Origin: Candidatus Acidiferrales bacterium
Lineage (GTDB): Bacteria; Acidobacteriota; Terriglobia; Acidiferrales; UBA7541
Direction of reading: 5' to 3'
Length of the DNA: 40,893 bases
NCBI GenBank assembly: GCA_025451835.1
Contig: JANWJR010000111.1
Location: 1 to 40,893, forward strand
The position numbers were made by a program, and so were the translations under genes. Shown here in pieces: positions 33,681 to 40,893 of this stretch. The notes under the pieces were generated by a model, which was given only the letters and a program-made list of their open reading frames with translations, was not told the DNA's origin and searched no databases. Positions within the stretch are counted from its first letter, which is position 1. Each line of letters starts with the position of its first letter.

Positions 33681-34841
33681 CTAGTAGTCACCGCCTTTTC
33701 GATCAAAGAGCGGAGTGGTAGGCAGCAGCCGCGCTTGCGTGCCGTCGTGTACCGCGTACTGCACGCGCCTTCCATCCGGGTGCATGCCCCAGAGGCTTCC
33801 GGCGCCATATTGTCCATCTTTATTGATTGCGTAGAACTGAAGATGGAATAGCTTCAGACGGTCCGGGAATGCTTTGTAATTTCGCGCTACGCGATGCAGT
33901 GCCTCCAGGCACGCGTCCGTGGGTGACTTCCCCTGCCGCATCATTTCGACAATCGTGTGCCCGCCTGAGATTTTGATGTTCTCTTCGCCGCGACCCGTCG
34001 AACCTGCCGCCCCAACCTCGTTGTCCACGAACAGCCCAGCTCCGATGATCGGCGAATCCCCCACGCGGCCGGAGATTTTCCAGGAAAGGCCGGAAGTCGT
34101 TGTCGTCCCGGAGATGTCTCCCTTCGCGTCCACAGCCACGCAATTAATCGTTCCCGTCCGCGGATGCATGACGACGTCTTCAATGTGCCCGCGCCACGCC
34201 ATCCTTTCCGACGTATCGAGTAGCTCCGCCATTTTTTCTTTCCACTCGGGACTATCGAGTCCCGGCCGCCAATTTTCCGTGGTGTACGCTTTCCACGCCA
34301 GCCACGCCAGGCGGGACCGGTCGGTCAGCAAATTCATGGTCTGAAAGCCTTCGTCAACCGCGAATTTTTCCGCTCCTGCTCCCACGATGAAAATGTGGTT
34401 GGTCTTTTCCATCATCATTTTCGCCACAAGCGATGGATTCTTTATTTTCTCGATTGCGCCAACCGCGCCACAGCGTCCCGTCGGCCCGTGCATTACGCAG
34501 GCATCAAGCTGGACGACTCCGTCTTCATTCGGCAATCCACCGTAACCCACCGAATCGTCGTTAGGATCATCTTCCACTTTCGTCACCACGGCGAGAACGG
34601 CGTCAAGAGTATCGCCGCCGCCTTTCAGCACCGCCATTCCCGCGTCGAGATGGTGGATTCCATTTGCCGCGGAGACGATTAAAGGCCGCGCGCCTTGGCC
34701 GCCCGTGCGAGCCTGCTGAAGCGCGTCCGCCGCGAACGTCGACTTTCTTCCAGGCGCCGCGCCAAGGAGTCCCTTTGTGCTGGCGGCGACTCCGCCCGCC
34801 AACGTCGCCAGAAAAAATTTTCGTCGCGTCCACTTCTCCAT
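33681..34841 (-). CDS. Tat-exported N4-(beta-N-acetylglucosaminyl)-L-asparaginase-like Ntn hydrolase
   Basis: A 386-residue Ntn-hydrolase. It starts with a twin-arginine signal (RRKFFLATLAGG). It then has ANGIHHLDAGMAVLKGGGDTLDA, the AGA family start of the mature alpha subunit, and SVGYGGLPNEDGVVQLDA. The predicted catalytic Thr231 is in GTINCVAVD, followed by GTTTTSGLSWKISGRVGDSPIIGAG. Family members autoprocess before this Thr and cleave the Asn-GlcNAc bond of glycopeptides or isoaspartyl/beta-aspartyl peptides. The residue before Thr231 is Gly rather than the Asp of some aspartylglucosaminidases. AGGAGAGG lies about seven bases before the ATG. It is divergent from an S9 peptidase gene, both exported. 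Confidence 0.9.
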   Translation of the reverse strand: MEKWTRRKFFLATLAGGVAASTKGLLGAAPGRKSTFAADALQQARTGGQGARPLIVSAANGIHHLDAGMAVLKGGGDTLDAVLAVVTKVEDDPNDDSVGYGGLPNEDGVVQLDACVMHGPTGRCGAVGAIEKIKNPSLVAKMMMEKTNHIFIVGAGAEKFAVDEGFQTMNLLTDRSRLAWLAWKAYTTENWRPGLDSPEWKEKMAELLDTSERMAWRGHIEDVVMHPRTGTINCVAVDAKGDISGTTTTSGLSWKISGRVGDSPIIGAGLFVDNEVGAAGSTGRGEENIKISGGHTIVEMMRQGKSPTDACLEALHRVARNYKAFPDRLKLFHLQFYAINKDGQYGAGSLWGMHPDGRRVQYAVHDGTQARLLPTTPLFDRKGGDY

Positions 34842-35033
34842 TTGCGCACCTCTCCTAAATCATAAATTCCCGCGCAGCATAATCCTGGTTGCATCATTCG
34901 ACAAGCCAAGAATGCAAAGCGCGGCTGATGCCTCATCCTTGATTTTTTGCGGCTGCCGGCTCACGATGTCGAGTCCACAGACTTTCGCCTTGGCGGGCAG
35001 CGATGGCGTGCGGGGCAATAACGAGGAGAAGAG

Positions 35034-37055
35034 ATGAATCGGATGGTTACGAAATCGGGCGTTTTGGCCTCAGCACTGCTTGTGATTTCATCCGGCACCG
35101 TTGCGCAGAAGCCGTCGAAAGCGAGCGCAAAATCTTCTTTGGCCGATGCGATGCACGCGATGTTTGGCGTAACCAACTTTCTGCAGTCCACCATCTCGCC
35201 GGACGGTAAGCAAGTCGCATTCGTCGAATCGCTCGCGGGTCCTGGCGGTGCCCCATCGGCTAACTCCGCGATTTATGTTGCGAGCTTGCACTCGCCCGAG
35301 ACGCCCCGTCAAATATCAGCCAGTACCGATAAGGCAGCCTGCGAAGAGCACGACATCGCCTGGTCTCCGGATAGTAAACGCCTCGCATTTCTTTCGGATG
35401 CCGCAAAGCGCGGTCAGCTTCAGCTTTTCGTTGCCGATATTGGCGGCGGACCTGCCAAAGAACTGACGCATCTGAAGGGATTTCTCGCTATGCCTGGCTG
35501 GTCGCCGGACGGCAAGACAATCGCCGTGCTATTTACTGAGAACGCGACGCGCGCCGCCGGCCCACTCGTCGCCGAGACACCGGATGAAGGCGTCGTTTCG
35601 GACGCGTTCCTCGAACAGCGGCTGACGCTTGTCGATTCGGCGACTGCGCATGTCCGCCGAATCTCGCCCGGCGATACTTACGTCTACGAATTTGACTGGG
35701 CGCCGGACAGCAAGCGCCTCGTCGTAACCGCCGCAAAGGGCAATGGCGACGATAACTGGTACATCGCCAATCTTTTTGCCCTTAATGCGAATTCGGGCGC
35801 GATGACCCCCTTGCTCGAAAAACCAACCATTCAAATCGCCGAGCCGCGCTGGTCGCCCGATGGCGGCCAGATCGTTTTCATCGGCGGATTGATGAGCGAC
35901 GAACCGATCCCCGGCGGCGATGTTTTTTCCGTTCCCGCGGATGGCGGCTCGATGCGTAATCTGACGCCCGAAATGAAAATGACAGCGACATCGCTCCACT
36001 GGATGCCTGATTCGCGGAGCGTCTTGATGACCGGCATCGTAAACGGCGAGACATTTATCGCCAGGCTCAGCGCCGACGGAAATATCGCACCGATCTGGCT
36101 CGGTGGGGCAAAACTCTCGCAAGGGCCGTTTGTGCCTGACATCTCGCTGGCGGACGACGGAAAGGGCTCGGCTGTGATTCGGCAGTCATTTTCGCAGCCT
36201 CCGGAAGTCTGGGCCGGAGGGATCGGGCAATGGAAACAAATAACCCATCGGAATGCGGACCTGCATACGGCATGGGGCGAAGCGAAAAGTCTGAATTGGA
36301 AGACGGACACCGGAGACGTTCAGGGCTGGCTGGTCTATCCCCTCGATTTCGATGCGTCGAAGAAATATCCGATGGTGGTCGGCGTGCATGGGGGCCCTTC
36401 CTGGTCGCACATGCCGGCATGGCCCAGTCGATGGACGTATGAGATGGCACTTCCTTCGCAGGGATATTTTCTGTTCCTGCCTAATCCGCGTGGAAGCTAT
36501 GGCAAAGGAGAAAAATTCACGCAGGCGAACGTGAAGGACTTTGGCTATGGCGATTTTCGCGACATCATGGCGGGTGTGGACAAGGCCATTCAGTCGGCCC
36601 CCATTGATCCCAATCGCCTCGGATTAACCGGATGGAGCTACGGCGGCTACATGACCATGTGGGGCGTTACGCAGACGGGCCGCTTCCGGGCTGCGGTGGC
36701 CGGCGCAGGCCTTGCCGACTGGCTAAGCTATTACGGCGAGAACAAAATCGATCAGTGGATGCCGCCATTTTTCGGTGCAACGGTGTATGACGATCCCGCC
36801 GTCTACGCGAGAAGCTCGCCCATCACGTTTATCAAGAATGTGAAGACGCCCACGCTGGTTGTGGTTGGCGATAGCGACGGCGAGTGCCCCCCTCCACAAT
36901 CATACGAATTCTGGCATGCGTTGAAAACGCTCGGTGTACCCACCGAGTTCGTGATTTACCCCAAGGAGGGCCACGAATTTGCCGATCCCGCGCATAGCCG
37001 CGACGTGATCGAGCGCGCCATCACCTGGTTCAACAAATATCTCCAGACTCCGTGA
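35034..37055 (+). CDS. S9-family prolyl oligopeptidase (acylaminoacyl/dipeptidyl-peptidase type)
   Basis: A 673-residue exported peptidase: signal peptide in residues 1-25, then a beta-propeller with WSPDSKR/WSPDGKTI-type repeats (about 60-390), then an alpha/beta-hydrolase domain (about 430-673). The catalytic triad is Ser535 in GWSYGGY, Asp615 in GDSDGEC and His647 in EGHEF. Order and spacing fit family S9 (S9C-like). The enzyme would cleave short peptides in the periplasm. A GAGGAG ribosome site lies six bases before the ATG. It is divergent from the Tat-exported asparaginase (192-bp gap without a convincing promoter), so the two may share regulation. A 10-bp inverted repeat lies 87 bp after its stop. 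Confidence 0.93.
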   Translation: MNRMVTKSGVLASALLVISSGTVAQKPSKASAKSSLADAMHAMFGVTNFLQSTISPDGKQVAFVESLAGPGGAPSANSAIYVASLHSPETPRQISASTDKAACEEHDIAWSPDSKRLAFLSDAAKRGQLQLFVADIGGGPAKELTHLKGFLAMPGWSPDGKTIAVLFTENATRAAGPLVAETPDEGVVSDAFLEQRLTLVDSATAHVRRISPGDTYVYEFDWAPDSKRLVVTAAKGNGDDNWYIANLFALNANSGAMTPLLEKPTIQIAEPRWSPDGGQIVFIGGLMSDEPIPGGDVFSVPADGGSMRNLTPEMKMTATSLHWMPDSRSVLMTGIVNGETFIARLSADGNIAPIWLGGAKLSQGPFVPDISLADDGKGSAVIRQSFSQPPEVWAGGIGQWKQITHRNADLHTAWGEAKSLNWKTDTGDVQGWLVYPLDFDASKKYPMVVGVHGGPSWSHMPAWPSRWTYEMALPSQGYFLFLPNPRGSYGKGEKFTQANVKDFGYGDFRDIMAGVDKAIQSAPIDPNRLGLTGWSYGGYMTMWGVTQTGRFRAAVAGAGLADWLSYYGENKIDQWMPPFFGATVYDDPAVYARSSPITFIKNVKTPTLVVVGDSDGECPPPQSYEFWHALKTLGVPTEFVIYPKEGHEFADPAHSRDVIERAITWFNKYLQTP

Positions 37056-37141
37056 GCAGCGTCACCGTGCCTCAAAGACATCACGTTACGTCATTGCAGT
37101 CCCGCACACGGAGCGCCCGCGCGAACAAGGATTGCCTTATT

Positions 37142-37167
37142 TTTGCCTGTCCGATGTGACAGGCAAA
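37142..37167. promoter_or_regulatory. Perfect 10-bp inverted repeat upstream of the TPR gene
   Basis: TTTGCCTGTC and GACAGGCAAA are perfect complements around a 6-nt centre (CGATGT). No U-tract follows in either direction, so it is not a normal intrinsic terminator. It lies 108 bp before the TPR gene, where an operator would be expected. A regulatory dyad is the best reading. Confidence 0.4.
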
Positions 37168-37274
37168 CGTTCTAGCCCAAAAACTGGCCGGGCGTTCTAT
37201 ATCGCTTCACAGAGCACGGGCATAGGCTCAATTCAATTCTCCCCCGCAAAGCCGCGGGGTAAGGAAGGAGCCTA

Positions 37275-37760
37275 ATGTCCCACTGGATTGGAACTACATC
37301 GCCCACCGACGCTGGAATGTCTGATTTCAAGGAATGCCTGAAGCACCTTCGCGATGGACACGCCGATGAAGCTCTGCTGCACGCTCGCCGCGCACTTGGC
37401 ATCGCACCAAAAAACCCTTTCTATCTGTCGTACACGGGCCTTCTGGCCGCGACGGCTGAGCGGCGATTCGCTGACGCCGAATCGCTCTGCCAGGAAGCAC
37501 TGGGCATGAAGGTGAACCACGCTCAGTTGTACCTGAATCTTGCGGATGTCTATCAGCAAGCCGGACGCCACTCGGAAGCCATCCAAACTCTCGAAAAGGG
37601 ATTGATTTCGGCGGGGCGTGATTTTCGCATTCGCCGGGCGCTCGAACGGATGGGCTTGCGTCGCGCCCCGGTGATGACGTTCTTGCACCGCAGTCATCCC
37701 GTGAACCGCGCACTCGGTAAGTGGCGCCATCGGCTCAATGGACCGCACAAAGCGGCGTAG
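37275..37760 (+). CDS. Small TPR-repeat protein
   Basis: A 161-residue protein of two to three tetratricopeptide repeats: FKECLKHLRDGHADEALLHARRALGIAPKN, LSYTGLLAATAERRFADAESLCQEALGMK and LNLADVYQQAGRHSEAIQTLEKGL. The C-terminus is basic. There is no signal peptide or membrane segment, so it is probably a cytoplasmic adaptor. A GGAAGGAG ribosome site precedes the ATG. A CCCCGC-N6-GCGGGG hairpin (37242-37259) ends directly before that site and could affect translation or be chance. Partners are unknown. Confidence 0.8.
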   Translation: MSHWIGTTSPTDAGMSDFKECLKHLRDGHADEALLHARRALGIAPKNPFYLSYTGLLAATAERRFADAESLCQEALGMKVNHAQLYLNLADVYQQAGRHSEAIQTLEKGLISAGRDFRIRRALERMGLRRAPVMTFLHRSHPVNRALGKWRHRLNGPHKAA

Positions 37761-37809
37761 CTGTAGATCCGAAATCTCTCTGTCTGTACTCTCTGCAGGT
37801 GAGAAATAC

Positions 37810-37842
37810 CCGGGACGGATTCTGGCGGGGATTCCGTCCCGG
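37810..37842. terminator. Hairpin in the convergent TPR/deoxynucleoside-kinase gap
   Basis: CCGGGACGGA (37810-37819) and TCCGTCCCGG (37833-37842) form a perfect 10-bp GC-rich stem with a 13-nt loop, between two gene ends (37760 and 37896). A convergent gap is where a shared terminator belongs. No clean U-tract follows on either strand (GTATTTCTC on the minus side), so termination efficiency is uncertain. Confidence 0.5.
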
Positions 37843-37895
37843 AAAAACTTCCGTCTGCCGGCAAGGCTTTTCGCACGAGCCGGTGATCCTAGGCC

Positions 37896-38546
37896 TTAGG
37901 CCTGTCCAAGCGGCAGAAAATACTGGGTGCCTTTCACTGGCTGGCGCAAGCGCCGCAATAATTCCTGCAAATCCTGGTTGCGCTCCACAAAATCGATTTC
38001 CGAAGTATCCACGACCAAAAGATTCGAGGCGGAATAGCGAAAGAAAAAATGTTCGTAGGCATTTGCTACGGTCTCGAGATATTCCGGCGACACTTCCGCC
38101 TCGCTGGGATCGGCCTTCTTCGAAACGCGCTTCAGGAGAACTTCCGGTTTGGCTTGCAAATAAATCACGAGCTCTGGCGGGGGAACCGACGGAGCGAGCA
38201 TGTCGAAATACCTCTCGTAGAGCTTCAATTCCTCGTTGTCGAGATTGATGTAGGCAAAGATTTTGTCCTTCTCGAAGAGAAAGTCGCTGACGATGGGCGC
38301 AGCCCCATCTTCCGGGCGCGACTCAATCAGGCGGCGATGGCGCTCGTACAGAAAATACATCTGTGCGCGGAAGGCGGCACCGGGTTTCTCGTCGTAGAAA
38401 TCCGCAAGAAAAGGATTGTCCTCGCAGTCGAAAATGCGGCGTGCGTGCATCCGTTCCGCGAGAATCCTCGCAAGTGTGGATTTGCCGACGCGGATCGGTC
38501 CCTCGACCACGATGTGGCGCGGAGCTTTGAATGTTGGGCCAGCCAT
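37896..38546 (-). CDS. Deoxynucleoside kinase (dGK/dAK/dCK-type P-loop kinase)
   Basis: A 216-residue P-loop kinase that phosphorylates deoxynucleosides with ATP for the salvage pathway. The Walker A motif is GPIRVGKST at 16-24. FDCEDNPFLADFY follows (the substrate-binding acidic region of the family), then SDFLFEKDKIFA, LVIYLQAKPEVLLKR and a lid-type RVSKK segment. Length and motif order fit bacterial dAK/dGK enzymes. The exact base specificity cannot be read from sequence. The start has no Shine-Dalgarno but a consensus TATAAT ends eight bases before the ATG, so the mRNA is probably leaderless. Confidence 0.9.
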   Translation of the reverse strand: MAGPTFKAPRHIVVEGPIRVGKSTLARILAERMHARRIFDCEDNPFLADFYDEKPGAAFRAQMYFLYERHRRLIESRPEDGAAPIVSDFLFEKDKIFAYINLDNEELKLYERYFDMLAPSVPPPELVIYLQAKPEVLLKRVSKKADPSEAEVSPEYLETVANAYEHFFFRYSASNLLVVDTSEIDFVERNQDLQELLRRLRQPVKGTQYFLPLGQA

Positions 38547-38554
38547 GGCGCGGG

Positions 38555-38560
38555 ATTATA
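38555..38560 (-). promoter_or_regulatory. Consensus TATAAT -10 just upstream of the deoxynucleoside kinase ATG
   Basis: The minus strand reads TATAAT at 38560-38555 and the ATG begins at 38546. With the usual 6-8 nt from the -10 to the start of transcription, the first transcribed base falls at or one or two bases before the ATG. This predicts a leaderless transcript. No good -35 hexamer is seen at 16-18 bp. Confidence 0.5.
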
Positions 38561-38634
38561 GCAGAGGCGAAATGCGGAATATCGCCGGCGCCGACGAGAA
38601 ATGCAAATAAACGAGCAGTCGAAAAGCACTCCTG

Positions 38635-40893
38635 CTACCAGCTTTTTGCGATTACGGCGACGATGCGGCCCAACGCATCCACATCGCGTGTGTCGATAAC
38701 TTCAGCCGGCGAATGCGAATACCGCAGGGGCCAGCCGAGCGCGACATCCACGGAGCCATATCGCACGAATGCGGAGCCGTCGTTGCCTCCTCCGGTGACG
38801 CCGTACTGCACTGGAATTTGATTCGTTCGCGCCAGCTTGACGACCCTCTGAACGAGATTTGAGGGCACGATGTTCGAATTGTCCACGGCGCGAACCACAA
38901 AACCCTTGCCGACAGGCGCATCACCAAAGCGTTTCGACTCCAGCGGCGAATCCGAGCTGACAAAGGTATCCACGGCGAAGACGTAGTCCGGTGCGTGGCC
39001 CTCAGCCGCGAGACGCTTGGCGATTGCCGCAGCGCCGTTCAGTCCGAGCTCCTCTCCTGTGGACCAAACGAACGTCACGTCACGACCCTTCAGCGGACCG
39101 CCGAGCGACCAAACGGCAGAGATCAGCGCGGTGCAACCTACGCGATCGTCGAAGCTGCGTCCGTTCGCGCGCGTCCCAAGCAAGGTGCGATATTCTTTCG
39201 GAATTGTGATCCAGTCGCCTGTCTTGATACCGAGCCTTTCAACTTCCTCGGGTGTTCGAGCTCCCACGTCCACGCGCAGCACGGGTTCCTGCGGACCGCG
39301 CGGCCAAGTGAAATTCGGCGTATCCCATCCGTCGGGAAGCTCCATGATCGCGTCGCGATCTCCATTCGCCGTGTGAACGAGCGCCGGGTGACCGGCAAAG
39401 AAACTCAGTTCCCCGCCGCCCTTCCATTCGACTTCCAGTCGGCCATCCTTTGCGATCGACTTCACTTCGAAGCCGATTTCATCCATGTGAGCCACAACAA
39501 GAATGCTCGGAGTCTTTGAATCGGGTGAAGCTGTGCCTACGTGCAACACCAAATTCTCTGCGTCGTCTGTTTCTGGTTTCGCCCACGCGGGCAGCAGGCG
39601 TTTCACTTCCTCGCGGACGGGACTTTCGTGATCGCTAACTCCGTAAGTCTCCACGAGAGACTTCAAAATGTGCCCGTTTGTGGGCGCGCCATGTTCGATA
39701 GCCTCCCCTTGCGCGAAACTTGTCGCACCCAACTGTTCGGCGGCAGGTTTTGGAATTCCCATATAGAGGGCGAGCAGGCTCTCCAATTTGTGCAGATCGC
39801 CCAAATCCACAAACTCCGCAGGCGTATTCGGCCATGCGGTTGCGATACCAAGATGCACCCATTTCGCGGGCATTGGCGGCGAAGGCAAATAGCTGCGCGA
39901 AATCAAGCCGCCGGAGTAATCAGCCTCAAATGGAATTTTGTTCGCCTCCGCGAGTTGTCTAAGGGCCGCGGCGAAACCGGAGAACGTGCCTTCGCTTTGT
40001 GGCAATCCGAGAAGCACCCCGCTGCCGGGCTCGCGCCGCGGTGCGCGGCGGACGTTCTGGGCTCCCGGCAGCGGTCGGCCTGGAATCATCCGGCCCACAT
40101 AGATCATTTCATCTGCCTTTACGGTCGTGAGAATGCGTTCAAGGCCGCGTGCCCCAGTGTACTGCTGGACGACGAACGCGACGGTCAACGTTCCTTGAAT
40201 CATCGATGGTTTGAAATCTTTCAACAGCTCCAAAAGAGCATCCGCGCCGAAGCGATCTCCGATGGACGCTCCCGCGGCATTGCCATACCCCAGCGTCATG
40301 AGCGAACGATTAATGACGAGCGGACTGAGATTGTCAACGCCCGCGCGGCGCGCTTCGGCGGCGGATTTCGCTCCGATATCGACGTAGAAATTTTCCAGAT
40401 CGCCCGAGTTTGGAGGATTCGTGTGGCCAGGCTGGAGATGGACTGAGAGACCGGCGACAACGCCGTCAATCCACTTGCCACTCGCAGTCCGAACTTTCAC
40501 GGGTTGAGCGGAATAGAGTTCATTGAACATCGGCGACAGCCCGAATTGCGGAAGGCGCTGCACGCAGAGGTAGCCGTCGTCAGTGATCTCGCTGACAACG
40601 AATCCTGGTTCATCGATCGGCGCAACGATCAGGCGATTCGGCGAGCCGCTGCCAATCGTGATAACGACATCGCCCAAATTGTCGGTTTGGGGTTGGAATG
40701 CAGCGAGTTCTGAACGTATCCGACCGGAAAGCTGGCCTTCGTACCCGGAAACTGCCGGCGTCTCTACGAGCGCTTTTAGCTCTCTATACTCGGGATCCAA
40801 CGTGGCGTGTGATGGATACGATTGGGCAAAAGCCGTGGCACCGCTTGAGACGCAGATCGGCAAGAACATGATAGAAAACAAAAAAAGAATGCG
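38635..40893 (-). CDS. Exported tandem M42-type peptidase, N-terminal half degenerate (5' end outside window)
   Basis: The frame is open to the right edge (the last visible codons read RILFLFSIMFL), and this looks like the middle of a signal peptide ending ATAFAQ, so the true start is just outside; the TTG at 40881 is unlikely. Two M42 aminopeptidase-like halves follow. The C-terminal half (about 400-750) keeps the metal and catalytic set: AHMDEIGF, DDRVGC, TGEELGL, AVDTF, GGGNDGSAF and RYSHSPAE. In the N-terminal half the aligned places read APIDEPGF, IGDRFG, QQYTGARGL, YVGRM and WPNTPAE, so the His, Asp and Glu ligands are lost. A single active site plus a binding or oligomerising pseudo-domain is likely. 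Family M42 enzymes clip N-terminal residues from short peptides. Confidence 0.87.
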   Translation of the reverse strand, partial: RILFLFSIMFLPICVSSGATAFAQSYPSHATLDPEYRELKALVETPAVSGYEGQLSGRIRSELAAFQPQTDNLGDVVITIGSGSPNRLIVAPIDEPGFVVSEITDDGYLCVQRLPQFGLSPMFNELYSAQPVKVRTASGKWIDGVVAGLSVHLQPGHTNPPNSGDLENFYVDIGAKSAAEARRAGVDNLSPLVINRSLMTLGYGNAAGASIGDRFGADALLELLKDFKPSMIQGTLTVAFVVQQYTGARGLERILTTVKADEMIYVGRMIPGRPLPGAQNVRRAPRREPGSGVLLGLPQSEGTFSGFAAALRQLAEANKIPFEADYSGGLISRSYLPSPPMPAKWVHLGIATAWPNTPAEFVDLGDLHKLESLLALYMGIPKPAAEQLGATSFAQGEAIEHGAPTNGHILKSLVETYGVSDHESPVREEVKRLLPAWAKPETDDAENLVLHVGTASPDSKTPSILVVAHMDEIGFEVKSIAKDGRLEVEWKGGGELSFFAGHPALVHTANGDRDAIMELPDGWDTPNFTWPRGPQEPVLRVDVGARTPEEVERLGIKTGDWITIPKEYRTLLGTRANGRSFDDRVGCTALISAVWSLGGPLKGRDVTFVWSTGEELGLNGAAAIAKRLAAEGHAPDYVFAVDTFVSSDSPLESKRFGDAPVGKGFVVRAVDNSNIVPSNLVQRVVKLARTNQIPVQYGVTGGGNDGSAFVRYGSVDVALGWPLRYSHSPAEVIDTRDVDALGRIVAVIAKSW

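Noticed and set aside
39541-40446. 301-codon + strand frame inside the M42 peptidase gene
   Set aside because: The minus frame is a full-length family protein with recognisable motifs throughout, so this is a GC-rich shadow frame.
1-40893. Insertion sequences, prophage, tRNA or rRNA genes
   Set aside because: No transposase or phage-like protein, no cloverleaf-capable stretch and no rRNA sequence was recognised on either strand.

Overview
The window (about 41 kb, GC-rich, genes on both strands, no rRNA, tRNA, CRISPR or insertion sequence seen) reads as chromosomal DNA of a diderm bacterium. LptD, a Tat/lipoprotein-rich envelope gene set, an Ig-like lipoprotein built of repeated units, and the S41 peptidase/divergent deacetylase pair together suggest Acidobacteriota. 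That assignment is an inference from gene content, not a database result.

Layout. (1) 3-8962, all on +: a glycan or glycolipid assembly cluster. It holds a GT4 glycosyltransferase cut by the left edge, a NodU-type carbamoyltransferase, a WcaI/WbuB-type glycosyltransferase, a WecA/MraY-type polyprenyl-phosphate sugar-1-phosphate transferase, a geranylgeranyl-reductase-like flavoprotein, a second divergent carbamoyltransferase and a DUF218 (YdcF-like) membrane protein. (2) 8976-12518: an unknown cysteine-rich membrane protein, then convergent UDP-glucose dehydrogenase and UDP-glucuronate decarboxylase genes, a route to UDP-glucuronate and UDP-xylose. (3) 12646-16249: a SnoaL/DUF4440-like secreted protein, a small membrane protein and a 773-residue Ig-like lipoprotein. 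(4) 16427-21481, all on -: a membrane GAF-GGDEF-HD-GYP c-di-GMP protein, an OsmC protein and FabH. FabH is preceded by a 68-bp tandem repeat that duplicates its promoter. (5) gltX on +. (6) 23340-25801 on -: ccdA, a TlpA lipoprotein, cyaY (frataxin) and a secreted DsbD-N-domain protein. These are the three modules of DsbD as separate genes, with a frataxin gene between them. (7) 26041-29788 on -: lptD coupled to an amidase. (8) 30081-33645 on +: a zinc-ribbon RDD protein, then an S41/PDZ protein that appears to lack its Ser-Lys dyad, directly followed by a YibQ-like divergent polysaccharide deacetylase. (9) 33681-40893: a Tat-exported asparaginase, an S9 peptidase, a TPR protein, a deoxynucleoside kinase with a leaderless-type promoter, and a tandem M42 peptidase whose N-terminal half has lost its metal ligands. 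The right edge cuts the start of this last gene.

How they fit together. Most genes serve the cell envelope: sugar-nucleotide supply, lipid-linked glycan assembly and carbamoylation, outer-membrane LPS export, periplasmic redox and protein or peptide turnover. The strongest candidates for new biology are the carbamoylation/flavoprotein glycan cluster, the DsbD-frataxin operon, and the two peptidase-family proteins with degenerate active sites. All functions are read from motifs and context without searches.
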